From: Heliocidaris tuberculata
Taxonomy: Eukaryota; Echinodermata; Echinoidea; Camarodonta; Echinometridae
Direction of reading: 5' to 3'
Assembly: GCA_025618425.1 (NCBI GenBank)
Contig: CM046845.1
Coordinates: 30,811,899-30,875,898 of the forward strand
Length of the DNA: 64,000 nucleotides
In this document: in pieces, positions 12,993-24,128 of the stretch
Layout: every line of letters begins with the position of its first letter
Position numbering within the stretch: position 1 is the stretch's first letter
Made by a program: the position numbers and the translations under genes
The notes under the pieces: model-generated
What the model was told of the DNA's origin: nothing
The model's input: only the letters and a program-made list of their open reading frames with translations
Databases searched by the model: none

Positions 12993-13129
12993 GGGACGTT
13001 TCACCAAGTGTCTTGTCTGTGATTTTTACTGACAAATTTGCTCTCAGCCAATCAGATGCCAAGGATTTCGCCAGCTTATAACAGTTATTGCAACTTGTCC
13101 TTGGTGACAAGTTTTATGAAACAGGGCCT
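12993..13129. mobile_element. Foldback element, GGGRCGTTTCAT family, diverged copy
   Basis: It begins GGGACGTTTCACCAAG and ends TTTTATGAAACAGGGCC. The inside carries TTTGCTCTCAGCCAATCAGA, shared with copies at 37289 and 60692. It contains a CCAAT box and lies just before the GC-rich NRF-1-like site at 13187. Confidence 0.6.
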
Positions 13130-13186
13130 GGGAACAGCTGATCAATGTGAGAGCGCGAGCTGAAGCAAAAGGAGGACGTTGGGTGA

Positions 13187-13260
13187 GCGCATGCGCAAAG
13201 AGGCGAAATGGTTCAATGATAGTTGTACACTTCCGTTACTTCCGTAGCCGTTAGGAATTC
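13187..13260. promoter_or_regulatory. Candidate PEBP promoter: NRF-1-like and ETS-like motifs
   Basis: GCGCATGCGC at 13187-13196, followed by A, fits the NRF-1 palindrome. It is followed within 60 bp by CTTCCG motifs of ETS type. It lies 1.6 kb upstream of the PEBP start codon. The coding exon has an acceptor immediately before it (14838-14839), so an upstream leader exon and promoter are expected. Assignment to PEBP is inference. Confidence 0.35.
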
Positions 13261-13598
13261 AAAAGCTTTTACGACTTTACGAGGAGTTAATTGCAGTGAA
13301 GGGCCGCGCCTGACACAGGCCACTCACACATATGTGAGGTTATTGTAGGCAAAGCTTAGACAGAAAAATCTGTCTTTTTGGAGGAAATTTATAACATTTT
13401 AAAACTTTTGACCCTATCCTCCAGAAGGATTCCGTAAAGCCAGACGTATAGTCTCAGCGGAGCATATCCAAAACGAAAAAGACTGATTTTTCGGTCTAGG
13501 CAAAGCTAGGCATGCATGACCAGTCCGAAATGGTCCTCGTACGGACTTAAAGGCTGGTCACATTTGTTTGATAACGATAACAAGATACACCTTCTTCC

Positions 13599-13856
13599 AG
13601 TGTTGGGTACCTCGAGATCACTCGAGATCAACATTGTTATTACGTAAATTATCAAACGAAAAAGCTTTTAAAATCAGCGAAAACACGACTCAGTGTTGGG
13701 TACCTCAAGATCGATCTTGATCTCGAGACCAGTCTCGAGATCGGCATCAGTACCCTCGATCTTGATCTTGATCTCAGATGTTCTGATCTCGATCTTGAGC
13801 TGCGGATCTGGATCTGGATCTGGATCTCGGACCCTCTGATCTTGGACCCAACACTG
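13599..13856. repeat. Foldback repeat with CTCGAGATC/GATCTTGATC units
   Basis: CAGTGTTGGGTACCTC occurs at about 13599 and 13691, and its inverted form ACCCAACACTG closes at 13856. The interior is built from TCGAGATC, GATCTTGATC and GGATCT units. Confidence 0.6.
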
Positions 13857-13915
13857 CCCTCTTCTATAATATACATGTAGGTGAGTCCGTACGTGTGAGT
13901 GTATGCTTGTGTCTG

Positions 13916-14320
13916 TTAACCCTTTCGAGACAATTGACTACATTTTGTGATTTGGCTCAATAAATTTTGATTCAGAGCCCTAAAAATTATACCAGATTCA
14001 TGAGTAGAAAGAGCCAAAATTTCTGCACACTTTCTATATTTGTTGCATGACCATTGCATTTGATGTCAAGAATTTAAAAAAGAATAAGCTTTAAAATTCT
14101 TAAATTGGCAATACATTGAGATGTTCAAAATCATTGTTTTTTATCAAAATTGGCAATTTTCAGAACTTTTCGACAAAATTCCTAACCATGTATATTGTTT
14201 TCAAAGACATTGCACCTAATTAGAAGCTTGTAGCACTAAAAGAAAAACATTATTGTTGCCAATTTAAAGAAAAAAATGTGATCACTTTAGCCCTTAAATA
14301 TTTCCTGTTCTTAAAGGTTA
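13916..14320. mobile_element. TTAA-type MITE, TTAACCCTTTCGAGAC family, copy 1
   Basis: It starts TTAACCCTTTCGAGACAATT and shares its full length with copies at 20155-20566 and 38441-38856. The right end is eroded (TTAAAGGTTA instead of AAGGGTTAA). No coding capacity. Confidence 0.7.
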
Positions 14321-14842
14321 GTAGGGCAGCTCTAGGGTTAGACAGAAAAGTCTGTCCATTGGAGGAGTTTCATAACATTATTTTAAAACTTTTGAGGCTC
14401 TTCTCCAATTTCCGTGAAGCCAGATGTAGTCTCAGCAGAGCATATCCCCTGATTTTTGTGGTCTACTCTGGGGTGTACCTTTAATGAAAAATCTTGTTAA
14501 CGTTATCAGACAAAAAGAGGCCTGTCTAGATAATTATGTCTGCCCTTGTCCCATTTTGTAAATATCATTGATTGATCTGTATTCAAGTTGCAGAGTTGTA
14601 ATGACCTGGAACTTGGATGAAAACTTGGAACATAATTTTCAAACAAGTAATGGATTAATTAACATTTGCCAATTGTCATGCATTGCCACTGTCTTGAAAA
14701 ATATTATTTTCAAGGAAAATAAAAAGTTTTTAAATGGAGCATCTGAAATGTAGCTAGAGTATATTTTCAACAGTAAATTTTCAAAAATTATATATTAGGA
14801 TCTTTTTTTTTCTCTGCCATTCCTTTTCTTTTCTGTTAGACC

Positions 14843-16647
14843 ATGGCTGGTAAATTCGCAGAAAATGAAGTCGTACCAGATGTCATTGACCAAGAACCTG
14901 CTGCCATAGCAACAGTCACATGGGTGTCCGGAGTGGAGGCTACCCTTGGGAATGTTCTCACACCTACCCAAGTAAAGACTTGCATTTTTATGTATGATAC
15001 TTGAAATTAAAGTTGAATCTTCTTATGCTGAAACTTAAGGGAAAATCCATCTTGAAATCGAGATGGTTTTGATATAAGCAGACCAATAATGGATTAAAAA
15101 GTCATGATTTAAAGAAAAAGAAGTTAATATTTAAAATACAAATTGGCAATGCTGTGAACAGCTCTCCCATTTGTTTTCAAAATTGCAAAAAATTCCCTTT
15201 TTATTGGTTTTGAAAGGGCACTAAGTATTGATATTTTTCTTTGAAGAAAATAGAAATGTTAAAGAAGGAAGAAGCAGACAAGGGAAACTCAGGACAAGAG
15301 CAGGGCAGAAGCTTTGAGACTGCTAAGCCTTGTGAATGTGATTGTCCGGAACTGGACCACATGGGATACTATGCCTAAAGGAAATTCAGCATTTACTCCC
15401 ATAGTGTGGACAAACTGACAATAAATAGAATTGATGATAACAATTTATTTTTGAATAATGAAACAGGATACAATAATTGATAAATGAAATTAATATCGTA
15501 TGCTGTTATTGTTGGTTTGCTAGGTGAAGGATGCTCCAACAATCACATGGCCTACAGAAGAGGGTGCTCTATACACAGTGGTGATGACAGATCCTGATGC
15601 ACCGAGCCGAAAGAATCCCAAATTCCGTGAGTGGAGGCACTGGGTAGTAGTCAATGTTCCTGGAACGGATGTCGGCAAGGGTCTTGTGTATGCTCCATAC
15701 ATTGGCTCAGGACCTCCCAAAGGCACAGGTATAATAGCATAGGAACATAGAAGCCAGTTGATACCAAATGTCTGTGTCAAGTAATTGGTACTTGCTTCAT
15801 ATGCAATTTAGGTATTTGAGATGTGATGGCTTAGTGGTAGATAAGTGGTCTCAGAGTGTAAGAGAGAGGTCTCTGGTTCTGAAAGTCGTTAATCCTCATT
15901 AATCCACCAAGTTCCTCAAATAGGACTTAACGCTTTAGGTCCCCTGCTTGCTGCCTTCAATCTTATGCTTGCTTTTGTAGCAGTCAGGTAAAGTAATTAC
16001 CAATCATCATCAACATCTCAAAGGTTTGTCACCCTATTTTCTGAATCAATATTCCTTTGTACACACAAAGACTGTGACACAGGCTATCGGTGCAAATAAT
16101 TTGCTCTTTCACATGTGTTTGCCTGAATTCAAAGCTTCCCAGTATGTGTAGTATGGAACTGTTGCATTTCACCAAGATCTAGGTTAGCTGCCTTACGTGT
16201 TCATTTTGGGAAAGAGTAATTTGCTCAGTCATTTCCGATAGTGCATGATGGTCCAACAAAACATTGACCTTGCCATATTGATGAAAATGCTCAAAATTCA
16301 CAAGGTCTATGGGTGTAACATAAAGAGGCTATTACATGTAAACTTTGAAATTTGAAACTAGTCCTTATGATAATTAGACATCGTGTAGATACACTTACCT
16401 ATTGTTTCCTCATCTCTTCTCATTCTCTGTCATAGGTTTACATCGCTATGTCTTCCTGGTGTACAAGCAAGCAGGTGAAGTCAAGCTGCAAGATCCAGTG
16501 CTACTGAGAACCACCAAAGATCGAGGTGCAACCAAGACAAAGGAGTTTGTTGCCAAGTACAACCTTGGCAATCCTGTGGCAGGGAATTTCTATCAGGCTG
16601 AGTGGGATGACTACTGCACACAACTCATGAAGGAGATTTCACAGTAA
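14843..16647 (+). CDS. PEBP1: Phosphatidylethanolamine-binding protein (PEBP/RKIP family)
   Basis: Exons 14843-14971, 15524-15728 and 16436-16647 join in phase (0, then 1) to 181 aa, close to the 187 aa of human PEBP1. The start ATG has a good context (ACCATGG), with a splice acceptor right before it, so a leader exon lies upstream. Signature blocks: [14 protein letters not shown] (39-52), [16 protein letters not shown] (65-80) and the PEBP motif [17 protein letters not shown] (about 106-121). The ligand-pocket Asp66/Asp68, Trp80, His82 and His114 equivalents are kept, while the first His of the vertebrate REWHH motif is Arg81. The C-terminus [14 protein letters not shown] is also typical. 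Family members are cytosolic, bind anionic phospholipid head groups, and in vertebrates regulate Raf kinase. A role in kinase control here is inferred only from family. The symbol is by similarity; paralogues exist in many animals. Confidence 0.94.
15030..15270. mobile_element. Degenerate fragment of a TTAA-type MITE in PEBP intron 1
   Basis: ACTTAAGGGAAAATCCATCT, the words CAAATTGGCAA and CTCTCCCATTTG, and the general order match the 10081/34641 family. The element is broken and its right end cannot be defined. Confidence 0.4.
15811..16010 (+). mobile_element. tRNA-derived SINE in PEBP intron 2
   Basis: An A-box-like TGGCTTAGTGG (15827-15837) and a B-box-like GGTTCTGAAA (15875-15884) are spaced as in a tRNA gene. 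An unrelated body ending near AGTAATTACCAATCATCATC follows. There is no intact cloverleaf, so it is a SINE relic rather than a tRNA gene. Confidence 0.5.
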
Positions 16648-18090
16648 AATATCTACTTTGAAATGGTTGCAAGCCAAGGATGTGCAGACTTAATTGTTTT
16701 TCTTCTGATATTTCATATGTACCAATGGTTTGATTTCAGAATGCCATGGTGAAAAAATTCTTATCAAAAGGCTTCCAAATATTTTAGTAAGAAAACAGGA
16801 AATTGTCAAGCATATGGGCAAACAAGAATGCAAGCTAATGCTTTTTTCTTATACTTAAAGACGTGTATTCTACTAATTCAGTCAAACTGGATGCGCATTA
16901 CAAGTCCTGTTTAACAAAAGGAAAACTTTCTTTGTTAGAATCGACTTTAGACTGAGCTTACGCATTTCTGGCAGTCCCCGTTTAGATTTAAAATTTAGTG
17001 TGAACCAAAGTTATTCAAAATTGCAATAAGATGCCTTTATGTTATCGTATAATCACTAGCGTTGGTATTTTGTTTCTTGTCTGACTGACCAAAGTGGCTC
17101 CCTGAAAACTGACATTTGAGATCTGTGAATAAATTTGCAAAATGAAGCTTGGACTTCTTGTAGCAAGAATAGGAAGCAAATTTGTGCAACTTTTCGGATG
17201 AGCCATCCAATCTTCATTTTGTTTTTTAAACTAAATGATAATGATATGAATGACACCTGTACTGGTATTCTTCTTGATCTTTTCAGGTGCCATAGCAACT
17301 TCAAACTGTCATATCATTACTTTTTAGTCTATTTCAATCTTATTATTATGATTTTGATTTCACCACGCATTTCATTGTAAATGACCATCAAAAGTTGAGT
17401 TTTTCAACCTCATCAATCATTTTGGTTTCCCAGCTTGCGACAAAAAAAGTTTATGTGAGCTCCTTGTTTCTTCCGCAATGTCTACTGCTGAATAATTGAT
17501 CCTGTGTGTATGTGTATAACTTGTGTGTAATAATCTTTTCAGTGGAAAGAATAACAGAATATGTAAAGCATTATGCTGAGGCTCCTCTCCAAATTAGTAT
17601 AGTATCAGCCACTTCTTAAAAAGAAAATGGTATAACCTCTAATACATGTATCATTACTTGCTTTATTTTTTAAACAAGCAATGGGGAAGTAAATGTATGG
17701 ACAATATTTTCTTGTGTTTATGTTCTATTCAAGTGAATTACAATGAAGATAAAACAGTAAAACGCTTTGAGATAATAGAAATACTGAAAAAAAACTTTAT
17801 ATTATGTTCCAGTGTGACAGAATCACTGCCATTCAAATGAACATCATGGTATATATTGGTTATCACAAGGCCTATATGTCAGCTTTGTACTGTAGCCTAA
17901 GTACATGTACTTAGTTTGACAGCTTGCCTAGTGAGGTTTTATGAATATGGGCTCAGATGTATACCTTAATGATAACAGTTGTATCTACTGTCATGGTACC
18001 ACAGAACACTGAAGGTTACATATCCTAGCCATTCATGTTCTCATCTTTGTATAGATGTAATACTTTCCAACTGTTTTTCTGGATTATACG

Positions 18091-18552
18091 GAAGCTTAAA
18101 AGTGCCCACAGAAGACGATACGAGAAGACGGAAACGAGTCAAGAAGACAAGAAGACGAGAAGATGAGATACTGGATCTCGTCAAGTTGACTTGATGAGGA
18201 CGAGAAGACAAGAAGATGAGATACTGGATCTTGTTAAGTCACCTTGATGAGCAAGGATCTTGTCTTCTCAGTCTTCTCGTCCTGTTGAAGTTGACTTGAC
18301 GATATCCAGGATCTTGTCTTCTTGTCTTCTCATCCTCAATGAGTAGACATAACAAGATCTAGGATCTTGTCTTCTTGTCTTCTCATCTTCATCAAGTCGA
18401 CTTGACAAGATCCAGTATCTTGTCTTCTTGTTTTCTCGTCCTCATAAAGTCGACTTGACAAGATCGAATGTCTTGTCATTTTGTCTTTTCATCTCGTCTT
18501 TCCATCTCATCGTCCTAATTCATCTTGTCTTCTGGGGGCACTTTTAAGCTTC
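18091..18552. mobile_element. Foldback element with internal AGAAGACGAG-type satellite
   Basis: Terminal inverted repeat GAAGCTTAAAAGTGCCC (left) and GGGCACTTTTAAGCTTC (right). The interior alternates short GAAGACAAGAAGACGAGAAG-like units with their reverse complements (TCTTGTCTTCTTGTCTTCTC), spaced by AAGTCGACTT and AGGATCTTG, so the strand could fold on itself many times. Confidence 0.7.
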
Positions 18553-19463
18553 TGTAGGATTAAGAAATTTCAGACTCTTCAATTTTCCTTTGATGTCTGT
18601 GAGAGCTGAGGAAGATTAGTCTGCTTTGGTTCCCCATGTCAGAATTTGGGTAGAGAATGCTAATTTTAGTACATAATGGTTTTATAAAAGTTTTATTTCC
18701 ATATTGCACAACCATTACCAGTATTACACAATGTTGAACAATCATTGCCAGTATTATCAGTGAGTCAATGCCTGTATTTTCATAAATATTGGACAAACCA
18801 TTTATCATTGATTCAGTAGATCTAGCCTCAGTTTCATGATCATTACTAAGTTGGGTATCCATTTGTGAGTTCAATTGACAATCACATTCTGGCTGTTTTA
18901 AAATCTATTGTGTGAACTTGTTTAAAACAAATTTAGAATGATGTGGATATTCTGTTTCAACAGTAAGGAACATTGTATTTTCACATTTCATATCAGTTTA
19001 TATTGCCTTTTTTGAGATGTACTATTACTTTTCTTTTTTATTTGAAATCGTGCCAAATTGTAACTACCTATATAATCAGCCTATTGCAATAATGTGCTAT
19101 TAAGTACGATTCATTTCTTTGTTATTGAAATACTAACAAAAGGATTCGTTTGAGTTACTGCAATTAACAAACATGAATGTGTTTTGTCATTTACTGTGTT
19201 ATCCTCTATGAAGAGAAATCTTGTATAAAAGAAATAAAATCAAGAGATCTTCTAAAACAATAGAATCCATTATTTTTTCCTTTCATGCAAAAGTCATGTT
19301 TGTGTTACATTTACTTTGCAAATATCTTTTTATGCAAGGATAAAATTAATTTCGCACTGTTTAACTTTAATTGTGCTGTAGTGAAGTTAGTTCAAATGTC
19401 TTTCTCTTATAACAAGCAATGCCACTATGTCGAGATGGATGTGAAATATTATTCCAGGGCCTT

Positions 19464-19596
19464 CTTGCATAAAAAGTTGCGATTAAACGCAACTCAAAAA
19501 ATTAAACGCAAGTCCCAAATACGCGATCCTGATTGGTTGAAAATCGAGTTGCGTTAAATTTTTTGAGTTGCGTTTAATCGCAACTTTTTATGCAAG
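19464..19596. repeat. Near-perfect inverted repeat (palindromic MITE)
   Basis: The left arm CTTGCATAAAAAGTTGCGAT continues TAAACGCAACTCAAAAAATT. The right arm is its exact mirror, ending TTGCGTTTAATCGCAAC and TTTTTATGCAAG. The arms are about 40 bp. The loop keeps a second small mirror (AAACGCAAG / GAGTTGCGTT). Confidence 0.8.
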
Positions 19597-20154
19597 AGGA
19601 CCCAGATGAAACTCTCAATAATTTCTATATTAAATTAAACCATTCTTATCACTACGAAGATGATTTTGAGTTTATAAGTTTATATGCCACTAAAGACAAC
19701 TATCATATGAAGCTCAACACACACACACACACAAATCTACCATGCAATCAAATGTCCTCATTAAAGCATAAAAACAGATTTGAAAAAATGTAATTCAGAT
19801 TATTCAAGATAAAATATCTTTGCCCAACTCCAACAAAGAAACTACAAATTAAAGCAAAACCAAAAACAAATGATCAATCGGCACATCATACACGATACAT
19901 GTACAACTTTCTGTCAAGGAAGATGCTTCTTGCATCATTTTATTGAAAAAAAAGAAAGATCTATATAAAATATACCAACTATAATGGGACAAAAATATAC
20001 TGATAGTCCTCATGATCACTCTGTGCTCCAATGATGCCAGTTTTACTGGAAAATTGTAAGCTGCTTATACATGTAACACAGTACATGTATTGGAATTAGC
20101 AAACATTATTGTTTACTCACATGGTCAACTATTCCTTAATTTTTCAGTCCACTT

Positions 20155-20566
20155 TTAACCCTTTCGAGACAATTGACCACATTTTGTGGTTTGGCTCAAT
20201 AACTTTTGATTCAGAACTCTAAAAAATATACCAGATGCATGAGTAGAAAGAGCAAAAATTTTTGCACTTACTCTGTCCATTTTTATTGCATGACCATATT
20301 GCGTTTGATGCCAGGAATTTTAAAAACGAGAATAAGCTTTGAAATCCTTAAATTGGCAACACATTGAGAGGTTCAAAATCACTGATTTACAGCAAAATTG
20401 GCAATTTTTTCACCTTTTCGACAAAATTTTAACCATGTTTGTTTTCAAAGACATTACACCATATTAGAACCATGCAGCACTAAAAGAAAAATATTATTGT
20501 TGCCAATTTGAAGAACGAAATGTGATGAATTTAGCCCTTGAATAATTCCTGTCCTGAAAGGGTTAA
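20155..20566. mobile_element. TTAA-type MITE, TTAACCCTTTCGAGAC family, copy 2 (best preserved)
   Basis: TTAA at both ends (20155-20158 and 20563-20566), with CCCTTTCGAGACA at the left and, reversed at the right, CCCTTTCAGGACA. Subterminal CAATTGACCACATTTTG mirrors CATTTTG-type sequence near the right end. It is non-autonomous. CCC/GGG ends on TTAA are a piggyBac-superfamily hallmark. Confidence 0.75.
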
Positions 20567-20761
20567 AGAAGTTTGGTCTAACAAAAAAAAACCTTTCTGA
20601 ACTCCTGGATGCTGTATGCTCAAGGCATATTAACAAATCACATTTCAACCATGAAGGCATCTTATCACATGATTTACATGTTCTACAGCAGGGTTTCTTA
20701 ATTTGTAAGGTAGGCCATAAATTTTCTGAAATTACATATGCAGAGATTTATTTAGAAACTA

Positions 20762-21339
20762 CATGGGCCATTCTCAATCACGTGTGAATCCTGAAATCTT
20801 GAAAAATAGCTAATTTAAACCTAATTCTCTAGTATTTGTCTTGTAGTAGAAGTCTCTCATTTTGGATATTTGAACAGCAATCTTACCCCCAACAGACGGA
20901 GGGTAAATGTTTTAAATGAGAATACATCATTTTCTTTCAGGGTCAATATAAAAAGTGTCGGTCTTGTTCGTATTCAAACCTACTTTTCTTGTATTTCCCT
21001 TGGAGTGCAAGTTTCCATTTTTCATTGCTGTATGATGGGATTGCTCTGAACAGTCTGAAAGCAAATTTCCATAAATTAGTGGATATTCTTTTCTTTTAGA
21101 AGTGAAAATTGGGTTGGTCACGTGAGTGACCACTCAATAAAGGGCATTTTTAAATGTCTCTGTAAAAACATTGTGGTTGGGAAATGACTTTTTCTTGTCA
21201 AAGAAAAGGAAATCTTTTTCATGTAAGAAACTGGTATCATAAAAAATCAATAAATTTTAATCTGATTTTCCAGCAATGAAGCAAAATTAGTTGGTCACGT
21301 GTGTGACCAAAAGTTTCTCTTTACGAAGAATGGCTCATG
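20762..21339. mobile_element. Inverted-repeat element with two CACGTG palindromes
   Basis: Ends: CATGGGCCATTCT at 20762 and AGAATGGCTCATG ending at 21339. Inside, the 16-bp palindromes GGTCACGTGAGTGACC (21116-21131) and GGTCACGTGTGTGACC (21293-21308) each contain an E-box. Confidence 0.5.
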
Positions 21340-22029
21340 TATTTTTCTTATTGTGAGTATTACACCCACATTCCAATAGCCAATCTAGGGGTAGTTTAAC
21401 ATTTTCAATACACCCATTCGCTCTTAAATAATTTTTTATTTATTTTTATTGTTTATTCTTCATTTAATGTCTTTATTAATACATTGTTTTCAAAATCTTA
21501 AGTGGTAGCATATGGTGCCACTACTGCCACATAATTATGAAGGGGTATTTGAGAGCGAGCAAAGCAAGCAAGCAAAAATGTTGAGACTTTCATGCATTAT
21601 ATCCATTATACTTGATAACATATGGGACACAAAATGTACTAATTACCTTGGACATGCCTCCTACAATAGGATTTGGCTGTAGTACACTTATCAATACCCT
21701 AATACTCCTCTTACATCATAGCTTCCTCCCTGTCACACGAGTGATCTCTGTACCTCTTCCTTATACCTCAGCAACAGAGTCGGATATATTGCTAGAATTT
21801 CCGCATTGTCACAAGATTGTTACTTTGTACCCAAGTGACACAGACATGACCTGACAATCCACCACATGATAATGAAATTTTACTCAGTCGGGAAGCAAAC
21901 AACTTTTAAACTTGCTTGAATTATTATGCTTGATTTCACATACAATGGGCAATTCCTGCTTAACTGACAGGTTTTCCTTCAATAATTTTGTCCACATCCT
22001 TTCACCAATACTCTGTTTCATCACACTTT

Positions 22030-22268
22030 TGGGCACAATATACTGTCCATCTTCGAAAGCAGATAAATCCATCACTTAAAAGTCCTTGACATCTCTAGTC
22101 CTGTCTAGCTGCTTTGAGTTTTGAACATATAAACCAACACTTTTGAGTATGTCCATATCCTAGTACAGTTTGGCACAATATATTGTCCATCTTGAAAATA
22201 AGATGATTTGCATACATCAAATTCCCTGTCATCTCCTGCCCTGTCTTGCTGCTTTGAATTTTGACACT
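22030..22268 (-). repeat. Tandem duplication over the URI1 terminal coding end and 3' UTR
   Basis: The segment 22170-22265 (gene copy, containing the stop) and 22031-22125 share GGCACAATATAYTGTCCATC and CTGTCTWGCTGCTTTGARTT in the same order, period about 140 bp. The downstream copy keeps the nucleotide pattern of the KFKAARQ coding end but is frame-broken. Confidence 0.7.
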
Positions 22269-24092
22269 CTTTTTGACCCTTGACCTTGATCTGTTGGTTG
22301 TGAGATGGTTGGTTGAGAAGTATGGCTGTGCTCAACAATGTTACCCGTAAAGGCCTGTATGGGACACAATACATGTAAGAACAGTGTTTATCAATATCAA
22401 ATTTTAAAGATATGACATTAAGAAAGGAGTGTGGAAATTAAATATCATCCTACAAATGAACAGATAGATAATGATAAATAATTTCTCCAAAAGTTCCTCT
22501 TCCAGCCATAAGTCTTAAAGTGTACCAATCACCTGAAAAAATAATTTGTGTACAACTAGAAAGTATAAAGTCAACCTCAAAGAACTTTGTCTGGTATTAT
22601 ACAGGTCGTTAATGAGTATGAAGGAAATAAAGGATAACATGAAAATTCTTGCGCAGAACCAAACTCAGAGTTTGGTTCCACGCGAGCCTTTACCTTGACG
22701 AGTGCGTACGGGTGCGTCGAGTAGTCTACTCACGAGTTGCTTTTACGCTTATAGAGAGTGTAATTAAAATTGCAATATCTCTTTATAGAATTAATACCTG
22801 AAGCCCATATTTTGAATATAGTATAATGACATGCCACCTCTAACATACAGAGCAAAATTATTTCTGGTGAGTGGTACCCTTTAAGTCTTAATTTTGACAT
22901 TCAATGACAAGAATAAAAACCAAACAAACAAAACAAAAACAAAGAAAAGACATCATACTAGTAGCTTGGTTTGTGGTGTTGCATGAAAGTTTGCTTGCAC
23001 CAGATTCTGTGCGAAATCTTGTTCCCATGTAACAATCTCACATGCAGGATGAAAACATCAAAAGTAGTCAAATGCATGGTAGGCCCCACAATTCTGAGAG
23101 AAAGAGGGTTTCAGAGATGCAATTTTTAAAATAGAATACAATTCAACTGACATTCTATAGCTGCAATATGCTTGGAAACTTGAAAATCAAGATTCAAGAT
23201 TTTCAAAATATATCTATTATAGATTTATAAGATGGTGAATCATACATAAGCACATTTTGATATGTTTTAGAATGGACACCGATAAAGAGAATTTCATTTC
23301 ATAGGGAAACTTACAGAAACTGGAGCTGGTAAAGGCTGTCTCTTTTCCTCTGCTTGTCTATTGGCTGGGCTGTGGATTGGTTGTTGGACATCTGAATGTT
23401 TCAATATTGACTTGGGTTGTCCCTCCACTGTCCCACCTTCAGGTCCACCCCTATTCCTAGCTTGGTACAGCTCATAAATGTCTGCAGGTGACCGTGGGGA
23501 GTCATCTTTTTCATGTTCTTCAGAGGGGTGTTCCTGAAAATGGCAAATAGCAGGGAGCATACCTATAGGCATCATGTTGAACACATTTACAAGAAGATAC
23601 AGGGCAAATTATTTCTCTCATTTCTATGTATTTAAAGTCTAATTCCATATTTCTTTTTTGATACTTGAAAACAAATACTTTCATGTGCAGGAATCTTCAC
23701 AAATTGCAGAATGTTGGATTTGCTAAAGTTTCATGCTGCGTAATAACTGGATCACAACATGCAATCGGCAAAAGTGTCTTGGTGCAAAAATGACCATAAT
23801 TAACAAAAGCAACTTACTCACAGATGACTGAAATGAAAGATAATAACATGGCTTGCACACAATTTCCAATACTTCTACCCTACAAATCAATCCATAGAGT
23901 GTTTTAGAATATTCATATCAATTTTGTGATTAAAATCTCTGGATGAAGCTGTACAATAAATAGAAACTCTAGCTCTGTTCTACTACCTCTGCATTAGATA
24001 TTACGAAAAGTATAAGATACCTCCTGAGAAACTCTTGAGTGTGAAAAACGAATGACAGACGTTGACTTCTGTTCCTCCATCTCATCTTCCTC

Positions 24093-24128
<36 letters not shown>

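Larger units (their letters stand above)
16648..20154. other. PEBP 3' UTR and repeat-bearing intergenic sequence
   Basis: AT-rich. AATAAA at 17128-17133 is the nearest clear polyA signal to PEBP. No further exon was found. It contains the foldback minisatellite 18091-18552 and the palindrome 19464-19596. Confidence 0.5.

Noticed and set aside
15811..15900. tRNA gene
   Set aside because: A and B boxes are present but stems and the GGTTCRANNCC core are broken; better explained as a SINE.
23041..23105. Alternative short last exon of URI1 (acceptor CTTTCTCTCAG, then 11 codons)
   Set aside because: The exon at 22354-22229 joins in frame and encodes the conserved KRVSKFKA end, so it is preferred.
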